From positions 434,001 through 498,000 of the forward strand of contig NZ_FZTC01000019.1 in NCBI RefSeq assembly GCF_900200035.1: a stretch of 64,000 nucleotides of DNA, written 5' to 3'. The position numbers and the translations under genes are program-made. Source of the stretch: Klebsiella grimontii (GTDB lineage Bacteria > Pseudomonadota > Gammaproteobacteria > Enterobacterales > Enterobacteriaceae). Below the pieces are notes generated by a model that saw nothing but the letters and a program-made list of their open reading frames with translations, ran no database searches and was not told the origin of the DNA. Each line of letters starts with the position of its first letter. Positions within the stretch are counted from its first letter, which is position 1. Of the stretch, positions 55,582 through 64,000 are shown in pieces.

Positions 55582-56343
55582 ATGTTTATATGGATGCTTG
55601 ATCCTGAAATATGGTTGACGCTGGTAACGCTCACCTTTCTGGAGATTATTCTCGGGGTCGATAATATTATCTTTCTCTCGCTGGTGGTGGCCAAGCTCCC
55701 GCCGCATCAGCAAAATGTTGCACGTAAGTTGGGATTAAGCGGCGCCATGGTTATGCGCGTGCTATTGCTGGTATCTATTGCCTGGCTGGCGCATATAACG
55801 TTGCCGCTGTTTACTATTGCGCATTTTGTCGTATCGGTGCGCACCATCATTTTATTTGTCGGTGGTTGTTTCCTTATTTACAAGTCACTGCAGGAGATAC
55901 GCGGTGAACTCCAGCTGGCAGAAGAGTCGCACGGCGGCGGCCAGCGTCAGCTTTCGCTGGCCGGAGCCATCATCCAGATTATGTTGCTGGATATCGTCTT
56001 CAGCCTTGATTCTGTTATTACCGCAGTCGGTTTGTCGCAACATATTTTCATTATGATTACGGCAGTCATTATCGCTGTTGGCATTATGATGTTCGCGGCA
56101 AAAACCATCGGCGATTTTGTCAATAACACGCCAACGATGAAAATGCTCGCTTTAACTTTCCTGCTATTAGTCGGGTTATTACTGGTGGCCGACAGCCTGG
56201 AAATACATATTGCGAAAGGTTATCTCTATTTTGCCATTTTCTTTTCGCTGGCGGTAGAAACGCTCAATATTATTCGCAGCAGAAAAATCATTAAAGTTTC
56301 ACAACAGCAAGACGCTTACGCCTCATTACCGATCAATAAATAG
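55582..56343 (+). CDS. TerC-family integral membrane protein
   Basis: Inner-membrane protein of 253 residues with about seven helices. LEIILGVDNIIFLSLVV (about 20-36) and DIVFSLDSVITAVGL contain the paired acidic residues that define TerC proteins, which are linked to metal (often manganese) export and tellurite resistance. It sits between the aldolase and sialidase-fold genes on the same strand, 111 bases after the aldolase; its link to sugar-acid use is unclear. Confidence 0.9.
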   Translation: MFIWMLDPEIWLTLVTLTFLEIILGVDNIIFLSLVVAKLPPHQQNVARKLGLSGAMVMRVLLLVSIAWLAHITLPLFTIAHFVVSVRTIILFVGGCFLIYKSLQEIRGELQLAEESHGGGQRQLSLAGAIIQIMLLDIVFSLDSVITAVGLSQHIFIMITAVIIAVGIMMFAAKTIGDFVNNTPTMKMLALTFLLLVGLLLVADSLEIHIAKGYLYFAIFFSLAVETLNIIRSRKIIKVSQQQDAYASLPINK

Positions 56344-56371
56344 AACCCTACTGAAATAACGGAGAGTGAAT

Positions 56372-58011
<1,640 letters not shown>

Positions 58012-58030
58012 ATAAGAAGGAGCAATAACA

Positions 58031-59311
58031 ATGACAATGGAAATGATTCTGGCGCTGGGCATTCTGGTGCTAATGATAGTTCTTATTATGTCAGACAAAA
58101 TGGCCTTTGGCGCACCGCCGCTGCTCGCCTGTCTGCTATTGGTTGTGACAGGGCTCGCCAACGTTCAACAGGCTTTCGCCGGGTTTGTCAACTCCAGCGT
58201 CATCATGATCGCCGGGTTTATGGTGGTGATGGCGGCGCTGCAGAAAACGCGGCTGATAGGCAACGTCAAGTCCGCGATGGTGAGTCTGGTGAACAGAGGC
58301 AGCTACAAAAGCTATGCTTTGCTGCTGTTGATTGTGATGCTCGGCGCCAGCCTGGCGGGTACCGGTTCAACCGGCTACTACGTGCTGATTCTGTCGCTGG
58401 TTTCGACCATTCCCTACAGCAAGAAGCTGCCGACCTCAAAGCTGATGATGCCGCTGGGATTCGCCACCAACCATCCGCTGTTGCCGGTTAACGTTGCGCT
58501 GCTGTTCGGCGTCACCGCAACGGTGCTGCAAACCGCCGGTTTCAACGAAGAAATTTCGATGGTGAAATTTGCGCTGGTCAATCTGGTGATGTCGCTGGCG
58601 TTTTTGGCCTGGTGCCTGATTTCGTATCGCTTTTTACCCGATCACCCGATCGCCGACGCCTCCGAGGAAGCAATGGCGGTACGCGAAGAGGAAACCGTCA
58701 CTCTGCCCGCGTGGAAAGAGTACTGCACCGTCGGGGCGTTTGCCGTAAGCGTGGTCGGCATGATGCTGATGAATCAGTTAGGCAATATCGCCTATGTGGT
58801 ACCGGGTCTTGCCGCCGCGTTCGTCATGATGATTAATGTCGTCGACTTCAAAGAGGTGCGCGATCATATGGGCGCGCCGGTTATCCTGATGATGGCCGGG
58901 GTTATCGGCGTCGCCGACGCGCTGGCGGGCACCGGGTTTACGGCAATGGTGGGCGATGCGGTTGCGGGCGTGCTCGGCTCCAGCGTCTCGCCGTTCGTGT
59001 TTATTTTTATCTTTGCGCTGCTGACCAGTACCTGCGCCACCTTTACCGGCTCGAACATGGGTTCGGTCTATATCTTCGCGCCGATTGCGATCGCCGCCTG
59101 CACCAGCCTCGGCCTTAACCCAACCGCGGCCGCTATTGCCGTAGTGATTTCAGGCTGGAACGGCGGCTATATGCCAATTGACGGCATGCCGGCAATGATT
59201 CTGGGAATGGGTAAATATAAACTGCCGGAATTCTGGCTATTCTCGGTACCGATGTACTTAATTCGTATTCTGGCATTGTGCGTCGGCGCGATCGTTATAT
59301 TCCCAATGTAA
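58031..59311 (+). CDS. SLC13/CitMHS-like anion:sodium symporter family permease
   Basis: Inner-membrane carrier of 426 residues with about eleven helices. The paired hairpin regions GASLAGTGSTGYYVL and TSTCATFTGSNMGSVYIFAP are the substrate/Na+ sites of SLC13-type dicarboxylate transporters; PLGFATNHPLLPVNVALLFG precedes the first. Last gene of the operon and the likely uptake route for its acidic substrate. Ends 96 bases before a hairpin terminator. Confidence 0.87.
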   Translation: MTMEMILALGILVLMIVLIMSDKMAFGAPPLLACLLLVVTGLANVQQAFAGFVNSSVIMIAGFMVVMAALQKTRLIGNVKSAMVSLVNRGSYKSYALLLLIVMLGASLAGTGSTGYYVLILSLVSTIPYSKKLPTSKLMMPLGFATNHPLLPVNVALLFGVTATVLQTAGFNEEISMVKFALVNLVMSLAFLAWCLISYRFLPDHPIADASEEAMAVREEETVTLPAWKEYCTVGAFAVSVVGMMLMNQLGNIAYVVPGLAAAFVMMINVVDFKEVRDHMGAPVILMMAGVIGVADALAGTGFTAMVGDAVAGVLGSSVSPFVFIFIFALLTSTCATFTGSNMGSVYIFAPIAIAACTSLGLNPTAAAIAVVISGWNGGYMPIDGMPAMILGMGKYKLPEFWLFSVPMYLIRILALCVGAIVIFPM

Positions 59312-59406
59312 TTAACGGATAAGCCCCATCGTCGTTTTACCCGCTCGCGGCGCTGGCTTTTCGTCGCGTACGCAGGATACTTCCGCCTGGTCACCCACTC
59401 AGGCTC

Positions 59407-59440
59407 GGGATCGGCTGGCCTGTCGCCGATCCCGTCTTAT
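59407..59440 (+). terminator. Rho-independent terminator
   Basis: Perfect arms GGGATCGGC (59407-59415) and GCCGATCCC (59425-59433), then GTCTTATT. Ends the sugar-acid operon on the plus strand; the convergent PhzF-family gene stops 21 bases further. Confidence 0.75.
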
Positions 59441-59453
59441 TATTACGGCCTGG

Positions 59454-60242
59454 TTAGCGCAGCGTGATGACGCCGTTTAAATAGGTCACCGCCTGGCCGC
59501 TCATCAAGACTCTTTCTCCCTTCAGCTGGCAGCGAATATCGCCGCCGCGCGCGGAAACCTGACGCGACAGCAGCTGGGTTTTGCCCAGCTTCGCGCTCCA
59601 GTAAGGGATCAGCATGGTATGCGCCGAACCGGTTACCGGATCTTCCCACACCGCTTCGCCGGGGGAGAAAAAGCGACTGACGAAGTCATATTCGCCGCTG
59701 CCTGCCGCAGTCACGGTCACTTTATGTTCGCCAGGCGTCATCGCCGCAATATTGGGCCGCAGGGCTTCGACCTGGTCACGAGAGGCGAGTTCGATAATCC
59801 ACGCGCGCCCCTTGCGGGCGTGGAGGTAGCTGTCGATCCCCAGCGCGGAGAGCATCACCGCAGGCGGTTCTCGCTCTTCGCTTTCACCCGCAGGAAAATC
59901 CAGGGTCAGCCAGTCGCCTTCACGGCTTACGGTCAGCCGACCGGAAGCGGTCGCGAAGTGAATCACCGCATCCGGAAAATCCAGGTGATGAAAAATCACG
60001 TGCGCGCTGGCAAGCGTGGCGTGGCCGCAGAGATTGACCTCGTTACGGGTGGTAAACCAGCGCAGCGCAAAACCATCGCTCTCAGGGACCACAAACGCGG
60101 TTTCCGACTGGTTGTGCTGTTGGGCCATTTTGAGCAGCAGCTCATCCGGCAGCCACTCCCTGAGCAGACATACCGCCGCCGGATTACCGGCAAAAGGCTG
60201 CTCGCTGAAAGCCGCCACCAGATAGACAGGAACGTCAGTCAC
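59454..60242 (-). CDS. PhzF-family isomerase/epimerase (second of a tandem pair)
   Basis: Protein of 262 residues of the PhzF/diaminopimelate-epimerase fold: SEQPFAGNPAAVCLL at the start, the catalytic Glu in QHNQSETAFVVP, NLCGHATLASAHVIF and DPVTGSAHTMLIPYW near the C-terminus. Closely similar to the adjacent upstream gene, with the same motifs in the same order, so the two arose by duplication. Substrate unknown. Not linked to the toxin cluster. Confidence 0.9.
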   Translation of the reverse strand: MTDVPVYLVAAFSEQPFAGNPAAVCLLREWLPDELLLKMAQQHNQSETAFVVPESDGFALRWFTTRNEVNLCGHATLASAHVIFHHLDFPDAVIHFATASGRLTVSREGDWLTLDFPAGESEEREPPAVMLSALGIDSYLHARKGRAWIIELASRDQVEALRPNIAAMTPGEHKVTVTAAGSGEYDFVSRFFSPGEAVWEDPVTGSAHTMLIPYWSAKLGKTQLLSRQVSARGGDIRCQLKGERVLMSGQAVTYLNGVITLR

Positions 60243-60251
60243 CGGGTCTCC

Positions 60252-61043
60252 TTAGCGTAATGTTATGGTGCCGATGAGGTAGGTCGTTGCCTGACCTCCG
60301 ATCAGGACCCGATCGCCCCGCCATTGACAGCGCAGGTCGCCGCCGCGGGCCGCCCCCTGCCGCGCCTGCATCTCCGTTTTGCCGAGCTTCTCACCCCAGT
60401 ATGGAATCAGCATGCTGTGCGCGGACCCGGTGACCGGGTCTTCCGCCACCGACTCGTCCGGGCAGAAGAAACGGCTAACAAAGTCATACTCTTCATCCGC
60501 GGCGCTGACACAGATCATTTTGCCGAGGCGCTGGAGCATAGGCATGTCCGGACGCACAGCCTCCACCTGCTGGCGGTCGGCTAAAATCACCAGATAATCG
60601 CGCGCCACGCGAACGTCCACCGCGTCGCTCAGCCCGAGCCCCGCCAAAAGTTCAGCTGGCGGCTGTTCAACGACCGTCGTCGCCCAGGCCGGGAAATCCA
60701 GCGTCAGCCAGTCGCCGCTGCGCGTTACGCGAAGCTCGCCGACAAAGCGGGTGCTAAACACGATTGTCGACGAGGGGTGGTCGAAATATTCAAAAATGAC
60801 GTGCGAGGCCGCCAGGGTCGCGTGGCCGCAAAGGTTGATTTCGTCCAGCGTCGTAAACCAACGTAGCTCATACCCCTCATCCGTACGGACGAAAAACGCG
60901 GTCTCCGACTGATTATGCTGCTGGGCCATTTTCAGCAGCGTTTCGTCCGGCAGCCATTCGGTGAGCGGGCAAACCGCCGCCGCGTTACCGCCAAAGTTGC
61001 GATCGCTGAAGGCATCAACCAGATAAAAGCTAATTTCCTGCAT
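60252..61043 (-). CDS. PhzF-family isomerase/epimerase (first of a tandem pair)
   Basis: Protein of 263 residues with DAFSDRNFGGNAAAVCPL, the catalytic Glu in QHNQSETAFFVR, NLCGHATLAASHVIF and EDPVTGSAHSMLIPYWGEKLGKTEM. Nine bases separate it from its paralogue, so they form one operon. Family members include PhzF and E. coli YddE; substrate of this one is unknown. Confidence 0.9.
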   Translation of the reverse strand: MQEISFYLVDAFSDRNFGGNAAAVCPLTEWLPDETLLKMAQQHNQSETAFFVRTDEGYELRWFTTLDEINLCGHATLAASHVIFEYFDHPSSTIVFSTRFVGELRVTRSGDWLTLDFPAWATTVVEQPPAELLAGLGLSDAVDVRVARDYLVILADRQQVEAVRPDMPMLQRLGKMICVSAADEEYDFVSRFFCPDESVAEDPVTGSAHSMLIPYWGEKLGKTEMQARQGAARGGDLRCQWRGDRVLIGGQATTYLIGTITLR

Positions 61044-61247
61044 TGTTCTGTCCCTCTGTTTTTTTACTTATCGATAACATGACATAAACGCGAGAAATCC
61101 ACACGTTTAATAGAAAAATTAATCCGTTACTCGCAAAAACCTCCCCTCAACAAAAATGAGACACAGATCACAAAATGATTGTATTTTCAGCAGCAATCGT
61201 TTTAAGATCGTCCCACTTCTTTCCTCTTTGTAACCAGCCCTGAACTT

Positions 61248-62447
61248 ATGATGACAAATACGGTTTCACGCAAGGTCGCGTGGCTTCGCGTAGTCACGCT
61301 TGCGATTGCGGCATTTATCTTTAATACCACCGAATTTGCGCCCGTGGGCCTGCTGTCGGACATCGCCGACAGCTTTGGCATGGAAACGGCGCAGGTAGGG
61401 ATCATGCTGACGATCTACGCCTGGGTTGTCGCCCTGATGTCGCTGCCCTTTATGCTGCTGACCAGTAAGATGGAGCGCCGTCGCCTGCTGGTTGGCCTGT
61501 TTATCCTGTTTATCGCCAGCCACGTGCTGTCGTTCCTGGCCTGGAACTTTAACGTGCTGGTGATCAGCCGTATCGGTATCGCTTTTGCCCACGCGGTGTT
61601 CTGGTCGATTACTTCAGCGCTGGCGATTCGTATGGCGCCTGCCGGTAAACGGGCGCAGGCGCTGAGCCTGATTGCCACCGGTACCGCGCTGGCGATGGTC
61701 TTCGGCATCCCAATCGGCCGTATCGTCGGGCAGTATTTTGGCTGGCGCACCACCTTCCTGGTCATCGGCCTGGGTGCGCTGGTCACCATGGTTTGCCTGA
61801 TCAAGCTGCTGCCTAAGCTACCGAGCGAACACTCAGGATCGCTGAAAAGCCTGCCGGTGCTGTTCCGCCGCCCTGCGCTGCTGAGCATCTATTTGCTGAC
61901 GGTCATCGTGGTGACCGCACACTATACCGCCTACAGCTATATTGAACCGTTCGTTCAGACGGTGGCCGGGCTGAGCGGCAACTTCGCCACTCTGCTGCTG
62001 CTGACCCTGGGCGGCGCGGGGATCGTCGGCAGCATCCTGTTTGGTAAACTCGGCAACCTGCACGCTTCAGGGTTGATTAACGCCGCGATCGGCCTGCTGC
62101 TGGCGTGTTTGCTGCTGCTGCTGCCCGCTTCGCACAACGCCAATCACCTGATGCTGCTGAGCGTCTTCTGGGGCGTGGCGATCATGATTATCGGGCTCGG
62201 TATGCAGGTGAAAGTGCTGGCGCTGGCGCCGGACGCCACCGACGTGGCGATGTCGTTGTTCTCGGGGATATTTAATATCGGCATCGGCGCGGGCGCGCTG
62301 GTCGGCAGCCAGGTCAGCAGCCATCTGTCGATGGCCTCTATTGGCTACGTCGGCGCGATCCCTGCCGTCGTCGCGTTAATCTGGGCGGTGATGATTTTCC
62401 GCCGCTGGCCGGTGTCGCTGGAAGACCACCAGCCGCATCACTCCTGA
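61248..62447 (+). CDS. sotB: SotB sugar efflux transporter
   Basis: Twelve-helix MFS exporter of 399 residues, nearly identical in key stretches to E. coli SotB (YdeA): [40 protein letters not shown] and [21 protein letters not shown]. It exports arabinose, IPTG and other sugars. The start at 61248 matches the E. coli protein length. The adjacent marC-marRA locus is the same as in E. coli. Confidence 0.93.
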   Translation: MMTNTVSRKVAWLRVVTLAIAAFIFNTTEFAPVGLLSDIADSFGMETAQVGIMLTIYAWVVALMSLPFMLLTSKMERRRLLVGLFILFIASHVLSFLAWNFNVLVISRIGIAFAHAVFWSITSALAIRMAPAGKRAQALSLIATGTALAMVFGIPIGRIVGQYFGWRTTFLVIGLGALVTMVCLIKLLPKLPSEHSGSLKSLPVLFRRPALLSIYLLTVIVVTAHYTAYSYIEPFVQTVAGLSGNFATLLLLTLGGAGIVGSILFGKLGNLHASGLINAAIGLLLACLLLLLPASHNANHLMLLSVFWGVAIMIIGLGMQVKVLALAPDATDVAMSLFSGIFNIGIGAGALVGSQVSSHLSMASIGYVGAIPAVVALIWAVMIFRRWPVSLEDHQPHHS

Positions 62448-62458
62448 TAGTTCGGCGT

Positions 62459-62500
62459 AAAAAAAGCCTGCCGGTTGCAAAATCGGCAGGCTTTTTTATT
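62459..62500. terminator. Bidirectional Rho-independent terminator
   Basis: A run, AGCCTGCCG (62465-62473), 10-base loop, CGGCAGGCT (62484-62492), T run. Serves both sotB (plus) and marC (minus). Confidence 0.9.
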
Positions 62501-62520
62501 TTTCTGGCGACGCAAAGTCA

Positions 62521-63189
62521 TCAGGCGTGATAAGTCGAAATAATCTCCAGCACGCCGTTGATAATAAACTGCACGCCCATACAGACCAGCAGGAAGCCCA
62601 TCAGGCGCGAAATCGCCTCAATGCCGCCCTTCCCGACCAGACGCATAATCGCGCCGGAACTGCGCAGGCAGCCCCAGAGGATAATCCCGACCAGAGCAAA
62701 AGTAATCGGCGGCGCCACCAGCACCACCCACTCCGGGAAGCTGGCGCCGTGCTTTACCGTCGACGCCGAGCTGATGATCATCGCGATAGTCCCTGGCCCG
62801 GCGGTGCTCGGCATCGCCAGCGGAACGAACGCGATATTGGCGGTCGGTTCATCCTCAAGCTCTTCCGATTTCAGCTTGGCTTCCATCGTATCGTGGGCTT
62901 TTTGCTGCGGAAACAGCATGCGGAAGCCGATAAAGGCGACAATCAGGCCGCCGGCAATACGCAGACCGGGAATCGATATGCCGAAGGTGTTCATCACCAC
63001 CTGGCCGGCATACCAGGCGACCATCAGGATGGCGAACACATAAACCGAGGCCATCAGCGACTGACGGTTACGCTCGGCGTTGTTCATATTCCCGGCCAGG
63101 CCCAGGAACAGCGCCACGGTAGTCAGCGGGTTCGCCAGCGGTAGAATCACTACCAGCCCCAGGCCTATCGCTTTAAAAAGATCCATCAT
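62521..63189 (-). CDS. marC: MarC-family inner membrane protein
   Basis: Protein of 222 residues with about six helices. [26 protein letters not shown] at the start, [21 protein letters not shown] and [20 protein letters not shown] match E. coli MarC (UPF0056). Function unknown; it is divergent from marRAB but is not needed for the Mar drug-resistance phenotype. Same position as in E. coli. Confidence 0.93.
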   Translation of the reverse strand: MMDLFKAIGLGLVVILPLANPLTTVALFLGLAGNMNNAERNRQSLMASVYVFAILMVAWYAGQVVMNTFGISIPGLRIAGGLIVAFIGFRMLFPQQKAHDTMEAKLKSEELEDEPTANIAFVPLAMPSTAGPGTIAMIISSASTVKHGASFPEWVVLVAPPITFALVGIILWGCLRSSGAIMRLVGKGGIEAISRLMGFLLVCMGVQFIINGVLEIISTYHA

Positions 63190-63352
63190 AGAGAATTAAG
63201 GTCCTGTAAATATTTGGATTAGCAAAAAATAACGCGCGCTGAGTATATCGTTTGCGGCCAGATTGTACCCGTTCTCCGCAGTACGCATTCATCATTCAGT
63301 CAAATCATAAGACAACAACGCGAAATAGAGTGACCTGCATCACATCATTTCG

Positions 63353-63372
63353 TTTTAGCAAATCGTGGCATC
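63353..63372 (+). promoter_or_regulatory. Marbox (MarA/SoxS/Rob site) of the mar promoter
   Basis: TTTTAGCAAATCGTGGCATC is nearly the same as the E. coli mar activator site and lies 16 bases before the -35 box. Confidence 0.75.
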
Positions 63373-63387
63373 GGGCAATTCATCAGG

Positions 63388-63416
63388 TTGACTTATATTT
63401 GCCTAGGCAATAATAT
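63388..63416 (+). promoter_or_regulatory. marRAB promoter
   Basis: TTGACT (63388-63393), 17-base spacer, TAATAT (63411-63416). The first MarR operator sits between the boxes, as in E. coli. Confidence 0.85.
63399..63410. promoter_or_regulatory. marO operator site I
   Basis: TTGCCTAGGCAA, a perfect palindrome between the -35 and -10 boxes; MarR binding here blocks RNA polymerase. Confidence 0.85.
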
Positions 63417-63433
63417 CTCCCGCAACTAAGTCA

Positions 63434-63445
63434 TTGCCTGGGCAA
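63434..63445. promoter_or_regulatory. marO operator site II
   Basis: TTGCCTGGGCAA, the second MarR site, just before the marR GTG start. Confidence 0.85.
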
Positions 63446-63450
63446 CCATT

Positions 63451-63885
63451 GTGAAAAGTACAAGCGACCTGTTTAACGAAATGATCCCCCTTGGTCGCTT
63501 GATCCAGATGGTTAACCAGAAAAAAGATCGCCTGCTCAACGACTATCTCTCGCCGATGGATATTACTTCCACCCAGTTCCGGGTGCTCTGTTCCATTCGT
63601 TGCGAAGTGTGTATTACCCCCGTTGAGCTGAAAACCGTGCTTTCGGTCGATCCAGGCGCGATGACGCGCATGCTCGACCGCCTGGTCTGTAAAGGCTGGA
63701 TTGAACGGTTACCCAACCCGACTGACAAGCGCGGGGTGCTGGTGCAGTTGACACCAGACGGCGCAGCCCTTTGTGAGCAATGTCATCAGGTTGTGGGTCA
63801 GAAATTGCACCAGGAACTAACAAAAAATCTGTCGACGGATGAAGTGGCCACTCTTGAGTGTTTACTCAAAAAAGTTCTGTCGTAA
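63451..63885 (+). CDS. marR: MarR, repressor of the mar operon
   Basis: Winged helix-turn-helix repressor of 144 residues, the same length as E. coli MarR, with a GTG start. [60 protein letters not shown] holds the recognition helix and wing; the redox-sensing Cys of VCKGW is kept. It represses marRAB until released by phenolic compounds or copper oxidation. Not closely alike to the MarR protein of the toxin cluster. Confidence 0.95.
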   Translation: MKSTSDLFNEMIPLGRLIQMVNQKKDRLLNDYLSPMDITSTQFRVLCSIRCEVCITPVELKTVLSVDPGAMTRMLDRLVCKGWIERLPNPTDKRGVLVQLTPDGAALCEQCHQVVGQKLHQELTKNLSTDEVATLECLLKKVLS

Positions 63886-63899
63886 TAAGAAGAGGTAAG

Positions 63900-64000
63900 A
63901 TGATGTCCAGACGCAATAACGACGCCATCACTATCCATAGTATTTTGTCGTGGATCGAGGATAACCTGGAATCGCCCCTGTCGCTGGAGAAGGTTTCAGA
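63900..64000 (+). CDS. marA: MarA, AraC-family activator, N-terminus (cut by window end)
   Basis: First 33 codons only: [32 protein letters not shown] after an extra Met, matching E. coli MarA residue for residue in most places. It activates multidrug-resistance genes at marboxes. Two ATG codons stand together at 63900 and 63903 with AGAGG upstream. The rest of the gene lies beyond the window. Confidence 0.92.
   Translation, partial: MMSRRNNDAITIHSILSWIEDNLESPLSLEKVS

Noticed and set aside
59454-61043. PhzF-family pair as part of the toxin pathway
   Set aside because: They are over 30 kb from the cluster, and the published pathway stops at 3-hydroxyanthranilate and needs no PhzF step.

Overview
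The window is a chromosomal segment from a member of the Enterobacteriaceae, most likely the Klebsiella oxytoca species complex. Three things point there. The flank genes follow E. coli/Klebsiella core families (tam, uxaB, dgcF, yneG, glsB, sad, ptrR, sotB, marC, marRA). Coding density is high and the flanks look GC-rich. A complete twelve-gene cluster matches the tilimycin/tilivalline (kleboxymycin) enterotoxin locus known from that complex. No tRNA, rRNA, IS element, integrase or CRISPR array was seen.

Layout. 1-2418: polar amino-acid ABC transporter operon on the minus strand, with its binding-protein gene cut by the window edge. 2754-3540: two small exported proteins and a VF530-type protein. 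3738-7119: an operon headed by a Cys-Cys-Cys leader ORF, followed by a 2-oxoglutarate/Fe(II)-type oxygenase and a MetQ/MetN/MetI-like importer. 7151-11111: nitronate monooxygenase with a divergent LysR regulator, an MFS permease and a LysE exporter. 11541-28951: the toxin cluster. 29421-29567: a decayed gene resembling the N-terminus of a phosphopantetheinyl transferase. 29621-31445: small enzymes. 31481-38181: a copper/silver RND efflux operon with a CueR-like operator. 38421-49162: mostly core metabolism and GNAT genes. 49308-59311: sugar-acid catabolism in two divergent operons. 59454-61043: two tandem PhzF-family genes. 61248-64000: sotB, marC and the marRA operon, with marA cut by the window end.

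The toxin cluster has two blocks that diverge from an AT-rich gap at 18772-19228. The plus block (aroX, dhbX, icmX, adsX, hmoX) builds the aromatic precursor 3-hydroxyanthranilate by a phenazine-like chorismate route. The minus block (npsA, thdA, npsB, npsC, then a MarR-family regulator) activates the aromatic acid, condenses it with proline and releases the dipeptide reductively, giving a pyrrolobenzodiazepine. At the far end, mfsX (efflux) and uvrX (short UvrA-like ABC protein) are the likely self-protection genes. All reading frames look intact.

The cluster itself is already described. The parts that look least explored are the Cys-run leader ORF, the phosphopantetheinyl-transferase relic beside the cluster, the sugar-acid operon that contains a cytoplasmic sialidase-fold protein, a 32-residue membrane protein next to tam, and the metal-responsive operator in front of the cus operon.
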